Made by a program: the position numbers and the translations under genes
Part shown: in pieces, positions 50,510 through 59,768 of the stretch
Numbering within the stretch: position 1 is the stretch's first letter
Layout: every line of letters starts with the position of its first letter
The notes under the pieces: generated by a model
Seen by the model: the letters and a program-made list of their open reading frames with translations, nothing else
Told to the model about the DNA's origin: nothing
Database searches by the model: none
Assembly: GCA_022710975.1 (NCBI GenBank)
Contig: JAKLGA010000001.1
Location: 496,001 to 560,000, forward strand
DNA length: 64,000 nucleotides
Reading direction: 5' to 3'
Source: Myxococcota bacterium
Lineage (GTDB): Bacteria > Myxococcota > B64-G9

Positions 50510-52054
50510 CTAAAACCTCGCCTGCGCGGCGATGTTCATGCCCAGGATGTGCGGATCGGTGAAAGTCGAGTACACGTTCAGGCCGCCGGTGTCGCTGACG
50601 TAGCGCACCTGGTTGTCGTCCCAGGTGTAGTACAGCTCGGCCACCACCGCCAGGATCTCCGAGATGTCCCACTTGCAGGTGGCCTTGACCGACCAGATCA
50701 GGCGGGCGCCCTCGTTGACCGGCAGGATGGAGCGGCTGGCGATGTCGCGCACCACCACGGTGCGCTTGCCCATGAAGGTGGCCCCGCCGACGTCCAGGTT
50801 CTCGATGGTGTAGGTGGCCGGGGACTGCATGCCGAAGACCAGGCCCGGGGTGAGGTGCAGCGAGGGGAAGTGGTAGTCGAAGCCCAGGGCCACGAAGTAC
50901 TCGGGGTTGACGCTGGCCGAGGCCGGCAGCTCCTGGAACGGGGTGAACGAGGGCACCTCGTACAGCAGGAAGGACATGGTGCGGAACATGGCGTCCAGGT
51001 GCGCGCGCAGGTACTTCCACTTCATCATGAAGTTGAGGTCGAAGGCGTAGGCGATCTGGTTGACCGTGGTGCCGTACTGGTCGGGATCGGACAGCGTCTG
51101 GAACAGGATCGAGCCCTCGTGCTTGACCACGAAGGAGAAGCTGTCGTCGTAGGTCTCGAGGCGGAAGAACTTGGCCTCCATGTCCGGGTCGTTCTTGTAC
51201 AGCGAGAAGTCGATCGAGGTGCCGATGGGCATGCCCGAGTGGTAGCCGATCTGGTAGGAGCCGCCGCCGCCGTACATGGGGAAGCCCTTCACGCCCTCCT
51301 CGGCGAAGTTGCCGCGGGTAAAGAAGCCGCCGTTCACCTCGGCCCGGATGCCCTCGATGTCCACCCCCAGGCCCGCCAGGGCGCCGTAGTTGGTGACCTG
51401 CTCGGTCTGGTCGGCTTCGTCGATGTTCTCCGAGATGCGCGTGGTCTTCAGCCCCAGGAAGCCGTAGCCCCAGGGCAGGTTGAGCTGCAGCTTCATGGCC
51501 GGCACCAGGTTGGCGTCGCCCTTGCGCAGCGGGAACACGCGGCTGCCGCCCCAGGAGATCTTGTAGGAGTAGCCCAGGCGGAAGCGGTCGCCGGACACGG
51601 GGAAGACCACCAGCTCGATGTTCCGGTCCTTGGCGTCGCCCTGGGACAGGTCGTACACCAGGCGGATGTACGAGCCGGCGTCGTAGAACTTGTTGTAGGT
51701 GGTCCAGTCGTCGCCGGACGACTCGCCCTGGATCAGGAAGCGCACCACCAGGGCGGCCTCCGTGGTGAGGTAGTCGAAGAAGGCCGGCATCTTCTTGTAC
51801 AGCACCAGGTGGCTCATGGTCTCGAAGCCGGAGAACTTCGTCTCGTAGTTGTCGAAGAACAGCGTGTTCGACTTGTCGGCGCCGATGCCGAAGCCGGGGC
51901 TGTTGATCTCGGTGTCGCCCGGGTCCGCGAAGAAGTTGTTCTCCGACAGCACGAAGCTCAGGCGGGCGTCGATGAAGTCGCCGGCCAGGGCCGGCGTGGC
52001 CAGGGCGCCGACCAGCAGCAGGGCCAGCGTCGCGACAGGGGTTCGGCGGTGCAT
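50510..52054 (-). CDS. Outer-membrane beta-barrel protein
   Basis: 514 residues. A signal peptide (about 1-24, cleavage after ALA) and a body of alternating aromatic/hydrophobic strands such as MKLQLNLPWGYGFLG and NPEYFVALGFDYHF. The chain ends with Phe (IAAQARF), as in Bam-inserted porins. There is a segment with Asp-rich turns (GDDWTTYNKFYDAG). No known transport family is recognised. It is the last gene of a four-gene unit whose other products are lipoproteins, so it could be their channel or partner. Start fits GAGAGGA 6 nt upstream; in-frame ATGs at 52075 and 52093 give poorer signal peptides. Confidence 0.78.
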   Translation of the reverse strand: MHRRTPVATLALLLVGALATPALAGDFIDARLSFVLSENNFFADPGDTEINSPGFGIGADKSNTLFFDNYETKFSGFETMSHLVLYKKMPAFFDYLTTEAALVVRFLIQGESSGDDWTTYNKFYDAGSYIRLVYDLSQGDAKDRNIELVVFPVSGDRFRLGYSYKISWGGSRVFPLRKGDANLVPAMKLQLNLPWGYGFLGLKTTRISENIDEADQTEQVTNYGALAGLGVDIEGIRAEVNGGFFTRGNFAEEGVKGFPMYGGGGSYQIGYHSGMPIGTSIDFSLYKNDPDMEAKFFRLETYDDSFSFVVKHEGSILFQTLSDPDQYGTTVNQIAYAFDLNFMMKWKYLRAHLDAMFRTMSFLLYEVPSFTPFQELPASASVNPEYFVALGFDYHFPSLHLTPGLVFGMQSPATYTIENLDVGGATFMGKRTVVVRDIASRSILPVNEGARLIWSVKATCKWDISEILAVVAELYYTWDDNQVRYVSDTGGLNVYSTFTDPHILGMNIAAQARF

Positions 52055-52105
52055 GCGGTGTCCTCTCTCCGTCATGGATTCCGGGTGGGTCATGGGGAGC
52101 CTCGT

Positions 52106-53755
52106 TCAGTCTCGGATTTCCGGGGGCACGTCGTTCGGCCCGTGGCCGATGATGACGAGCCAGCGGGGCCGGGCCGCGCGGACCTGGCGCAGGTTGCCCT
52201 GCAGGACCGCGATGTCCCGCCCCAGGTTCTCCTGGGCGGTCGGGTCGTAGGTCACCAGCGTCTCGCGGCTGATCACGCTGATCTGCGGACCGTTCACCTC
52301 GGGCGGGTCGGCGGCCGGGTCCGGGGGCAGGGCCACGCCCCACTGGCCGAACTGCTCCAGGGTCGACAGCTCCGAGCAGATGAACTCTGGCTTCACCGTC
52401 AGCTGCATGCAGTTCGGGCGGATGTCGGTGATGTCTGCCTCCCAGGGGCAGATCACCCGGCAGACGTGATCGAGCGCGTCCTCGTCGGTCCAGCCACCGC
52501 AGCGCAGGCTCGCGCAGTCCGCGTCGGCGTCGCAGCGACCCTCGGTGCTGACCGCCCACAGGGTCTCCGGCTTGGCCCGCACCCGCTTGACCGTCAGCAG
52601 CGTGGCGCCGTCGTGCTTGAGGCACGCGTCCCGGCAGGCGTACTCCTCGGGGTTGTCGGTGGAGATGAGCGGCAGCTCGAGATCGGAGTTGAAGTCGCAG
52701 TCCAGGAAGAGATCGGTCGTGTGCACGTCCTCGAGGCGCACCCGGGCCGACTCGAGCGCCTCGATCACGAAGCTCGCCTTGCTGTAGCCGCACTGGTGCG
52801 CGTCGGTGGGCTTGGAGTCGTCCCGGCACATCTCCGTGGTGATGGGGGCGGGCGGGACCGCGGCGTCGATGTCCGCCACCTTGAAGGGCCGGTTGTCGTG
52901 GTTGGCGTCCATGGCCCGGGTCCAGGCCGGGAAGCCGATCTGGGTGCAGCCGGAGAAGTCCTGGGTGGTGCCGACCAGCCGGTCGAGGCGGTCGCCCTCG
53001 TCGAGATCCTCCGGGTACGAGTAGGAGTAGGAGTACAGGTGATTGAAGCCCAGGCCCTGGTCGGCCAGATCGGTCACGAAGAAGCCCTCGTTGAAGATGC
53101 CGGTCACCAGGAGCTGGCCGTGGCCGTCGGTGAAGGGACCCGTGGCGTCCCGCTTGCAGTCGAACTCCACGAAGCGGTCGGCCAGGGCCGAGGTGTCGTT
53201 CTTCAGCACCCACTCGGGCTGGTACTGGACCTGGCGCAGGCTGGGGTTTGCGAAGTGCAGGATGTTGGACACCCCGGCCGCCCAGGTGCCCTCGGGCACG
53301 ATCTGCTCCACGCTGTCCATGCCGGCCTGGGCCGGCGGCCCGGGCACCCAGCGCACGTCCTCGATCCACAGCGTGGTGCGGCCGAACACCTTGCGCACGC
53401 TGACCGTGCCCGAGGCCCGGCCCTCGAAGAAGGTCACCGTGGCCGGGTCCACGATCTCGCCCGGGGTGATGCGGAAACGCGCCTCGCCCGCGTAGTCCAG
53501 CATGCGGGCGCCGTGCTGGTCGATGGCCTCGGCCACGAACACCAGGCCGACGTCGTTCTCGGGCACGTCCCAGGGCGCGGCCAGGGTGCCATCGCCGCCG
53601 GCGATCCCCTGCACCTCGACCACCGTGACGCGGAAGGAGGCCAGGCCGTTCTCCAGGCTGCGCTGCTCCACGCAGGGTCCCGCGGCCAGCCCGGCCAGCA
53701 GCACCAGGCCCGTCCCCAGGACACCGGCCAGCACGCGCATCGTCTTCTTCGCCAT
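52106..53755 (-). CDS. Lipoprotein of unknown function
   Basis: 549 residues with a lipobox-like AAGPC after a hydrophobic segment (Cys about 28). The mature protein is beta-rich (FRVTVVEVQG, AEARFRITPG) and contains a Cys-rich stretch in the second half (CDADADCASLRCGG), similar to the small disulfide units in other lipoproteins in the window. Tyr-rich NHLYSYSYSYPED and an Asp-rich region (DCDFNSDLE) are noticeable. No catalytic motif found. It lies between the nucleotidase (11 bp) and the barrel (51 bp) genes. It may be a surface substrate-binding or accessory protein. Confidence 0.72.
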   Translation of the reverse strand: MAKKTMRVLAGVLGTGLVLLAGLAAGPCVEQRSLENGLASFRVTVVEVQGIAGGDGTLAAPWDVPENDVGLVFVAEAIDQHGARMLDYAGEARFRITPGEIVDPATVTFFEGRASGTVSVRKVFGRTTLWIEDVRWVPGPPAQAGMDSVEQIVPEGTWAAGVSNILHFANPSLRQVQYQPEWVLKNDTSALADRFVEFDCKRDATGPFTDGHGQLLVTGIFNEGFFVTDLADQGLGFNHLYSYSYSYPEDLDEGDRLDRLVGTTQDFSGCTQIGFPAWTRAMDANHDNRPFKVADIDAAVPPAPITTEMCRDDSKPTDAHQCGYSKASFVIEALESARVRLEDVHTTDLFLDCDFNSDLELPLISTDNPEEYACRDACLKHDGATLLTVKRVRAKPETLWAVSTEGRCDADADCASLRCGGWTDEDALDHVCRVICPWEADITDIRPNCMQLTVKPEFICSELSTLEQFGQWGVALPPDPAADPPEVNGPQISVISRETLVTYDPTAQENLGRDIAVLQGNLRQVRAARPRWLVIIGHGPNDVPPEIRD

Positions 53756-53766
53756 GGCCGGCCTCC

Positions 53767-56097
53767 TCAGTTGACCTTGCGGACGATGCGCCCGTCCGAG
53801 CGGGCCACCACGATGGGGAACTCGAGCGGGTTCTGGCAGAACTTCTCCACCGCCGGGTTGATGGCCGGGCACTTGACCAGGTTCCCGTCCTGCACGTCCC
53901 CGCAGGTGCAGCTGCCCTTGACCAGCAGGCCGCGCTGGGTATCCGGGGTGCGGTACTGCAGGCAGAAGGCCAGGCTGAAGGGGTCGACCGAGTTGGGGTC
54001 GCTGCTCAGCAGGTCCCGGCAGGTCGGGTAGCGGCCCATGTACTCGATCAGCGCCTCGCGCATGGGGATGTTGGTGTTGATCTTGGTGGTGTTGCGCCGG
54101 AGCATGCTGAAGCCCGAGCCGCCGCCGGCGATGTAGTCGTTGGTGGCCATCTTGTAGGAGGCGGTCAGGTTCAGCGGTGCGCCGCTGATGCGGATGTCCT
54201 CGGCCGGGTGCGCGTAGCAGCGGCCCTGCGCGGCGCCCTTGTCCAGCAGGCACTGCCAGGCGTTGGAGCCCTCGTAGTCCGGGGAGCACAGCTCGGGCCT
54301 GAGCGCGCAGCAGTCCTCGGGGGCGTCGCAGGGCTGGGCCCGATCGTTCAGCTTCACCTGGCCGCAGTTCATCACGAAGGAGCAGCCCGAGATCTGGGCC
54401 TGGCTCTGGCAGCCGCGGCCGGAGGAGCGCTCGGTGATGAAGTCGAACATCTCCTCGATCTCGTAGCCGCTGAGGTACATCACGGTGATGGTGTTCTCGA
54501 AGGGGAACACGTTGAACACCGTCTCCATGTCGATCACGCCCGGGTAGAAGTTGTCGCGGATGCCGAGCGTGTTGGTCACGCAGAACTCGGCCTCGACGCG
54601 CTTGCGCACCATCATGGCCGTGGTGGTCATGTCCCCCAGCGGCGCGTCGCCGCCGGTGGCGGTGTCCTTGCGGTCGACGCCCTTGGGCGTGTAGCCGAAC
54701 ACCTGGGTCAGGATGAAGCGCGGGTCGAACTCCATCTGGGTGCGGTAGGGGGTGAGCAGGTTGCGCGTGGCCGCGTGCCCGCGGGCGGCGCAGTGGGCCG
54801 CCAGCACCCCGGTCTCCAGGGCGAAGAAGGGGTTCATCGAGCCGTCCGGGAGGTAGGACTGGGGCCGCGGCTCCGAGCACCAGATGGTGTCGATGGGCGA
54901 CAGCGTCTGCTCGTGTGCCACGATCTCGGCCCCGTAGGGCGCCAGCCTGCCGCGCTCGCAGTCCGCGTCCGTGGTGCAGGCGGTCTGGTAGCTGAAGTGG
55001 TTGTCCTCCGGCACGCAGCGGCCTGAGACGCACAGGTACTCGTCCGCCGGCACGGCCACCATCAGGTCCAGGCGGGTCATGAACTTGGCGAAGGCGCCGG
55101 GGTGCTCGAGCAGCACCTTGCGCCCGGCCGGGTCGGTCAGCACCATGGGCGGGCGGGTGAGCACGTGCAGGTGCCCGCCCAGGATGACGTCGATGCCCCG
55201 CACCCCGGGCACCCAGAACTTCTCCACCCCCGGCTGGCACTCCGGGCAGTCCATCTCGATCCAGGGATCCTGGTCCCGCTCGGTGAACTGGCGCAGATCC
55301 TGGTCCTCGCCGAAGTACATGTCGTGGCCGTCGGTCAGCTCCTGGTCCTCGGTCAGGCCCAGGTGGCTGAGCACCACGACGAGATCCACCGCGGGGCTGA
55401 GGAACTCGACGTAGGCCCGCACCGTCTCGTTGGCCTCGAGCGGGGTGATGCCGGCCGAGTTGGCCCCGTCCATGATGGTGTACATCGAGCCGATGTCGCC
55501 CATGCCGATGATGCCCAGCCGCAGCCCGCCCGCGTTGACGATGGTGAAGGGCTGGATGGTGCGCCCCAGGTTGGTGTTCTGCTCGACGCTCCAGTCCTTG
55601 AACACGTAGTTGGCCGCCAGCAGCGGGTAGTTGACCCAGCGCTCGGCCTGGATGGCCAGGTTGGTGTGACCCTTGTCGAACTCGTGGTTCCCCAGCGCCA
55701 CGGCGTCCGCGCCGATCGCGGCCAGCCAGCGGAACTCGGGCTCGCCGTCGCCGAAGTTGAACACGGGCGCGCCCTGGAAGATGTCGCCCGAGTCGAGGTA
55801 CACCACGCGCTGGCCGCGCTGGCGCTCGCGCTGGATCAGCGCGGCGATGCGCTCCAGGCCGCCGTAGGGCGCCGTGCCGCCGTACAGCCCGTCGCCCTCG
55901 TCGTGGGAGTTCGGCTTCAGATCGTAGGGGAACAGGCGCGAGTGGATGTCGGAGGTGCGCAGCACCGTCAGCCGGATGGTCGAGCCCGCGATGTTGGACT
56001 GCTCGGTCTCGATGGTGCAGGCGGTGGCGGCCAGCAGCCCGATCACCGCCGCGCCCAGGGTCCTGAATCTCCAGGCAGGCATGGCGTATCCCTTCAT
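53767..56097 (-). CDS. 5'-nucleotidase/UshA-family metallophosphatase lipoprotein
   Basis: 776 residues; lipobox AATAC ends near Cys27. Calcineurin-type metal motifs: RTSDIHSRL (Asp, His), YLDSGDIFQG (Asp), ALGNHEFDKG (Asn, His), VVLSHLG (His) and ILGGHLHVLT (His, His). The C-terminal half has the 5'-nucleotidase substrate domain with YKMATNDYIAGGGSGF. Several insertions with Cys pairs make it larger than UshA (about 550). It should dephosphorylate nucleotides or 2',3'-cyclic nucleotides outside the cell. It overlaps the upstream OB-fold gene by 4 bp (ATGA), supporting this start. Confidence 0.9.
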   Translation of the reverse strand: MKGYAMPAWRFRTLGAAVIGLLAATACTIETEQSNIAGSTIRLTVLRTSDIHSRLFPYDLKPNSHDEGDGLYGGTAPYGGLERIAALIQRERQRGQRVVYLDSGDIFQGAPVFNFGDGEPEFRWLAAIGADAVALGNHEFDKGHTNLAIQAERWVNYPLLAANYVFKDWSVEQNTNLGRTIQPFTIVNAGGLRLGIIGMGDIGSMYTIMDGANSAGITPLEANETVRAYVEFLSPAVDLVVVLSHLGLTEDQELTDGHDMYFGEDQDLRQFTERDQDPWIEMDCPECQPGVEKFWVPGVRGIDVILGGHLHVLTRPPMVLTDPAGRKVLLEHPGAFAKFMTRLDLMVAVPADEYLCVSGRCVPEDNHFSYQTACTTDADCERGRLAPYGAEIVAHEQTLSPIDTIWCSEPRPQSYLPDGSMNPFFALETGVLAAHCAARGHAATRNLLTPYRTQMEFDPRFILTQVFGYTPKGVDRKDTATGGDAPLGDMTTTAMMVRKRVEAEFCVTNTLGIRDNFYPGVIDMETVFNVFPFENTITVMYLSGYEIEEMFDFITERSSGRGCQSQAQISGCSFVMNCGQVKLNDRAQPCDAPEDCCALRPELCSPDYEGSNAWQCLLDKGAAQGRCYAHPAEDIRISGAPLNLTASYKMATNDYIAGGGSGFSMLRRNTTKINTNIPMREALIEYMGRYPTCRDLLSSDPNSVDPFSLAFCLQYRTPDTQRGLLVKGSCTCGDVQDGNLVKCPAINPAVEKFCQNPLEFPIVVARSDGRIVRKVN

Positions 56098-57557
56098 GGC
56101 CCGGCGCTCAGCACGAGATCCGCGTCCGTGCGCGGCTGCAGGCGGAAGTGGTAGAAGGACCAGGTCAGCACGCCGGTGATGGAGTCGAAGGCCTGGCCCA
56201 GCGCGCGCTGGTCGGTCGGGCACGGGGTGCCGCCCGTGGCCGGGCAGACGAAGGGGTACTTCATCTGCCAGCCCACGATCAGGGTCTGGGCGGGCTCGGC
56301 GGTGGGGGCGACCACGAAGTCGCCGTAGTCGGTGGCGCCGTAGACCGCGGCGGTGGTGCTGACCCCCTCCACCCGCACCAGCACGCTCTCGTAGGCCTCG
56401 CCCTGGGGGCCGGTGTCGTTGATCTCGCCGCAGGGGAGCACGGCCGGGTCGGGCAGCGGGGCGGCGCCCTGGACCACGACCGAGGCGGCCTCGATCTGCG
56501 AGTTGTCGTAGTACTCGACGTAGGTCCCGGTGAGGTCGATCAGGCTACCCGGGCCGAAGCCCGGCGGCAGGGTGAGCCCGCGGGCGTACACGAAGATGCC
56601 GCTCCAGGGGCCGCCGGCCGGATCCTGCGCGTAGAAGGAGGGCTGGTTCGAGGTGGGGAACACCGGCGAGGTGACCACCAGCCCGCGCACCTCCACCTCG
56701 CACTCCGCCTGCACCGCCGCCGCGTCGGCCCGGTTCTGGATCTGCGCGACGGTCACCGGCTCGGTCGGGCAGGGGTCCGGGAGGCAGGCGGTGACGTCCT
56801 CGGGGGCCCACAGGTCGTCGCACGAGCGGGGCTGCAGCCGGAAGGCGCTGTAGGAGTACTCCAGCACCCCGTCGAGGTGGGCGAAGGCCAGGCCGACGGT
56901 CTTCACGAAGTAGTAGTTGGAGTCGAACTTGGGGCCGACCGTCAGCTCCAGCCCCTCGCCCGAGGCGGGCCGCACGCCGAAGTCGCCGTAGCCCAGGTCG
57001 GCGTTGGAGAGGGTGACGTCCTCGACCCGCACGACCACGCTCTCCCACCGCTCGCAGTCGCTGCCGCCGGTCGCGATCTGGTCGGTGGTGACCACGCTGG
57101 GGGGCGGCAGGGGGTGCCCGGATTCGAGCACGACGACGGTGGTGGCGACCACCTCGGTGTAGTCGTAGAACTCCTGCACCATGCCGCGCAGGTTGACCAG
57201 ATCGCCGGGCTGGACGCCGTCCTCCAGCTCGGGCGCGTAGACGAACACGCCCGACCACTCGCCGCCCTCGGGCTCGGACACCCAGAAGGAGTCCGGCGTG
57301 GTGGAGGCCGAGGTGCCCTCGATCATGGTGGTGGTCACCACCACCTCCCGCAGCGTCACCGCCGAGCCGGCCTCGACGAAGTCCGGGTGCTCCGGGTTCT
57401 GCAGCGCCTGGATGGGCAGGTCGTCCGCGGCGCCGTCCCCGTTGGCGTCCAGGAAGTACTCGGGGAAGAGCTCGCCCGCGCGTCCGTCGCAGCCGGAGGC
57501 GATCCACACGAGCGAGAATTCCATGAGGATACAAGCCGAAAAGCGCCAACCGGGCAT
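56094..57557 (-). CDS. Lipoprotein with two OB-fold-like domains, nuclease-associated type
   Basis: 487 residues; lipobox IASGC. Two similar halves of about 190 residues (about 40-230 and 270-480). Each has a strand such as VTLREVVVTT or VEVRGLVVTS, a WSGVFVYA or WSGIFVYA, a GDLVNLRG or GSLIDLTG, and an end reading VLEYSYSAFRLQPR or VLTWSFYHFRLQPR. This pattern is that of the OB-fold domains in extracellular nucleases such as YhcR or ExeM. No nuclease domain is attached. Combined with the nucleotidase, it suggests binding of extracellular nucleic acids. Start 57557 lies 8 nt after AGGAGG. Confidence 0.82.
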   Translation of the reverse strand: MPGWRFSACILMEFSLVWIASGCDGRAGELFPEYFLDANGDGAADDLPIQALQNPEHPDFVEAGSAVTLREVVVTTTMIEGTSASTTPDSFWVSEPEGGEWSGVFVYAPELEDGVQPGDLVNLRGMVQEFYDYTEVVATTVVVLESGHPLPPPSVVTTDQIATGGSDCERWESVVVRVEDVTLSNADLGYGDFGVRPASGEGLELTVGPKFDSNYYFVKTVGLAFAHLDGVLEYSYSAFRLQPRSCDDLWAPEDVTACLPDPCPTEPVTVAQIQNRADAAAVQAECEVEVRGLVVTSPVFPTSNQPSFYAQDPAGGPWSGIFVYARGLTLPPGFGPGSLIDLTGTYVEYYDNSQIEAASVVVQGAAPLPDPAVLPCGEINDTGPQGEAYESVLVRVEGVSTTAAVYGATDYGDFVVAPTAEPAQTLIVGWQMKYPFVCPATGGTPCPTDQRALGQAFDSITGVLTWSFYHFRLQPRTDADLVLSAGP

Positions 57558-57583
57558 GCGTGCCACCTCCTGACCAACGCACT

Positions 57584-57612
57584 CTTCTAATCCCCTGGTC
57601 GGGGCGAGTCAA
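57584..57612 (-). promoter_or_regulatory. Promoter of the four-gene surface operon
   Basis: Minus strand TTGACT (57612-57607), 17 bp, TAGAAG (57589-57584). Predicted start near 57577; the short leader carries AGGAGG before the ATG at 57557. Confidence 0.6.
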
Positions 57613-57694
57613 CGCTGTTTTTCGCGATCCTACGGGAGGTTCGCCGCGGCGCGCAGGGTGCCGGACTTGTGTCGCTTTCGGCCGGACCATCCTT

Positions 57695-58648
57695 TCAGTC
57701 CGGGGCGGCGGGCTCCGGGGTCGGGGGGGGACCTGAGTCCGGGAGGGGCCTCTCCGCCTGCTCCGGGGGAGGGGCGGACGGAGGACCGCAGCAGGCCTGG
57801 ATGGCGGCGAGCGCCGCCTGGTGCTCCTCCGCGGAGGCGAAGCCGGCCGCCTCCAGGCGCGCGAGCACGACCTCGGACCGGCGCACCAGCTCGGCCGAGC
57901 GCCGCACCGGGCTCAGGCGGAGCGGGCGGGGGATGACGGCGGCCAGGCGGGCCATCTCGTCCAGGCCGAGCGCGGCCGGCGCCTTGCCGAAGTAGGCGCG
58001 GCTGGCCGGGCCCACGCCGTAGATGCCGGGGCCCCACTCGATGCAGTTCAGGTACAGCTCCAGGATGCGCGCCTTGGGCAGCTCCTCCTCGAGCCGGTCG
58101 ACCAGGTACCACTCCTCGAGCTTGCGCAGGTAGCTGCGCCTGGGCGACAGGTACAGGTTCTTGACGAGCTGCTGGCTGATGGTGCTCGCCCCGCGCACCA
58201 CCCGCCCCTCGCGCAGGTTGGTGCGGGCGGCCGCCTCCACCTCGTGCCAGTCCACCCCGTCGTGCTGCCAGAAGGCGGCGTCCTCGGCCAGCACCACCGC
58301 CCGCTGCAGCAGGCGCGGGATGCGGCCGAGCGGCACCCAGGCGCGGGTCAGCGGCGGGAAGCCCTTCGGCAGCTTGCCCTGCTCCCGCCTGAGCTCGATC
58401 AGCGCCGTGGTCTCCGGGTTGTGATCGCGCAGCCGCCCCACGTCCGGCTGGCTCAGGCCGCACCAGGCCAGCAGCGCCCCCAGGAGCAGCACCAGGCCGA
58501 GGGGCAGCCGGGCGCGGCGGACGCCCCGCCACAGACGCTGGAGCGCGGGCCGCCGGGGCGGGCCGGGCATGGGCGCGGGTCCGGCCGGCGGGCCAGAGGG
58601 CGCCGCGTCTGGAGGCGCGGCGTCAGGGGGCGTTGCCTGGGGGCTCAC
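57695..58648 (-). CDS. mtgA: Monofunctional peptidoglycan glycosyltransferase (MtgA-like)
   Basis: 317 residues from a GTG at 58648 that overlaps the upstream stop by 4 bp; an ATG at 58570 is an alternative. A membrane helix (about 48-66 from the GTG) is followed by the GT51 domain: AEDAAFWQHDGVD (catalytic Glu), GASTISQQLVKNLYLSP, RKLEEWYLV and ILELYLNCIEWG (second Glu), then YFGKAPAALGLDEMA. No transpeptidase domain is present, so it polymerises glycan strands from lipid II without cross-linking. The Pro-rich ends before and after the domain are unusual but occur in GC-rich deltaproteobacteria. Confidence 0.9.
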   Translation of the reverse strand: MSPQATPPDAAPPDAAPSGPPAGPAPMPGPPRRPALQRLWRGVRRARLPLGLVLLLGALLAWCGLSQPDVGRLRDHNPETTALIELRREQGKLPKGFPPLTRAWVPLGRIPRLLQRAVVLAEDAAFWQHDGVDWHEVEAAARTNLREGRVVRGASTISQQLVKNLYLSPRRSYLRKLEEWYLVDRLEEELPKARILELYLNCIEWGPGIYGVGPASRAYFGKAPAALGLDEMARLAAVIPRPLRLSPVRRSAELVRRSEVVLARLEAAGFASAEEHQAALAAIQACCGPPSAPPPEQAERPLPDSGPPPTPEPAAPD

Positions 58649-59664
58649 GGCGGGGTCTCGGAGTAGCTCGTCACCGCCCGCTCGGCCAGGGGCTGGTCGG
58701 GGTCCAGGGCTGCGTCGAGCAGATCGACGTGGGTGGGCGGACCGTTCTGGCTGCCCTGCACGACGAGCTGCCAGTGGATGCCGTGGACCTCCCCGAGCGG
58801 CGGCTCGAGCACCACCAGGAAGCGCTCTCCCAGGTTGTGCAGATCGGCGCCGTAGGCCAGCCGGAAGGGGCCTTCCACCTCCTGGGCCTGCCCGCCGAGG
58901 GTCACCCGGGCCCAGGTGAGCCCGGCCGCGCCCGTGCCCATGCTGGGCGGCAGGTAGCGCCGGGTGGCCTCGACGGTGTCGCCGCCCTCCAGGCCGAGGA
59001 CCTGGGCGTAGGCGCCGGCCTGGCCCAGGCTGCACGAGGTGAGCGACTGCTGCTCGGTCCGGTAGTCGCTGCCCGAGTCGAGCCGCAGCTCGAGCTCCAC
59101 CTGGCGCCCGTCCTCGTCCAGCCCCTGCAGGGGCTCGCCGACCTGATCGGCCTCGAAGCGCAGCTCGGCCGGATCCGCGACCCCCTCCCGGGTGCAGAAC
59201 GTCATTCGCAGGCTCAGGCTGGCCTGGTGCGTGCCGGCCTGGAGCTCGAAGGCCTGCTGGGCCTCGAACCGGTCGCAGAAGCCGCCCAGGAAGGTCTCCC
59301 GCCGGTGGCTGAGCGCGGCCGCCGAGGTGGCGGTCGCCGGGGCGGGGCTGGGGCCGCCGATCTCCAGGCCGGTGAACAGCGCGGGCTCGGCCTGCAGGCC
59401 CGGGCGGAGCTCAAGGGTCTGGGCCGGGAACTGCACCCGGGCGCGCAGCGCCAGCTCCTCGGCGGCCGTGCGCTGCCTCATGAACCCGGCGCAGGCCTGG
59501 GCGCCGGGCTCGAACACCGCGCGGTAGGTGGGCCCGGCGCCGTCGTCCGATCCGTCGGACCCGTCGGATCCGTCGGATCCGTCGGATTCCCCATCCTGGT
59601 CCCCTGCGCAGCCCGACCCGGCCAGGCACAGGAGCGCAGCGAGTCCCCAGATCCACGCCTTCAT
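58645..59664 (-). CDS. Lipoprotein with Gly-Ser-Asp repeat linker
   Basis: 339 residues; lipobox AGSGC (Cys19). Right behind it is a (Gly-Ser-Asp)n linker coded by 9-bp tandem repeats, then a beta-rich body of about 290 residues with three Cys. I do not recognise the fold. Translation of the glycosyltransferase gene is coupled to its stop (GTGA), so it could be an activator or tether of that enzyme, as LpoA/LpoB are for penicillin-binding proteins; this is inference from position. GGAGG lies 7 nt before the ATG. Confidence 0.72.
   Translation of the reverse strand: MKAWIWGLAALLCLAGSGCAGDQDGESDGSDGSDGSDGSDDGAGPTYRAVFEPGAQACAGFMRQRTAAEELALRARVQFPAQTLELRPGLQAEPALFTGLEIGGPSPAPATATSAAALSHRRETFLGGFCDRFEAQQAFELQAGTHQASLSLRMTFCTREGVADPAELRFEADQVGEPLQGLDEDGRQVELELRLDSGSDYRTEQQSLTSCSLGQAGAYAQVLGLEGGDTVEATRRYLPPSMGTGAAGLTWARVTLGGQAQEVEGPFRLAYGADLHNLGERFLVVLEPPLGEVHGIHWQLVVQGSQNGPPTHVDLLDAALDPDQPLAERAVTSYSETPP
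59552..59587 (-). repeat. 9-bp tandem repeats in the lipoprotein linker
   Basis: Four CCGTCGGAC/T units on the plus strand (59552-59587), encoding the Ser-Asp-Gly linker just after the lipid-anchoring Cys. Copy number may vary, changing tether length without a frameshift. Confidence 0.7.
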
Positions 59665-59686
59665 GGCCGCACCTCCGGTCTGGCCG

Positions 59687-59715
59687 AATCTACCACCCGG
59701 TCCGCGACGCGTCAC
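59687..59715 (-). promoter_or_regulatory. Promoter of the lipoprotein / glycosyltransferase pair
   Basis: Minus strand GTGACG (59715-59710), 17 bp, TAGATT (59692-59687). Leader of about 17 nt with GGAGG before the ATG at 59664. Confidence 0.45.
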
Positions 59716-59717
59716 GC

Positions 59718-59748
59718 TTGACTCGGCCGGGCTTTCGGAGAGGATAGG
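59718..59748 (+). promoter_or_regulatory. Possible promoter of the two-zinc-ribbon gene
   Basis: TTGACT (59718-59723) followed by GATAGG (59743-59748) with a 19-bp spacer; the ATG at 59769 is preceded by GGGAGG. Spacing is long, so confidence is limited. Confidence 0.35.
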
Positions 59749-59768
59749 TGCAACCCGGGAGGTCGCCG

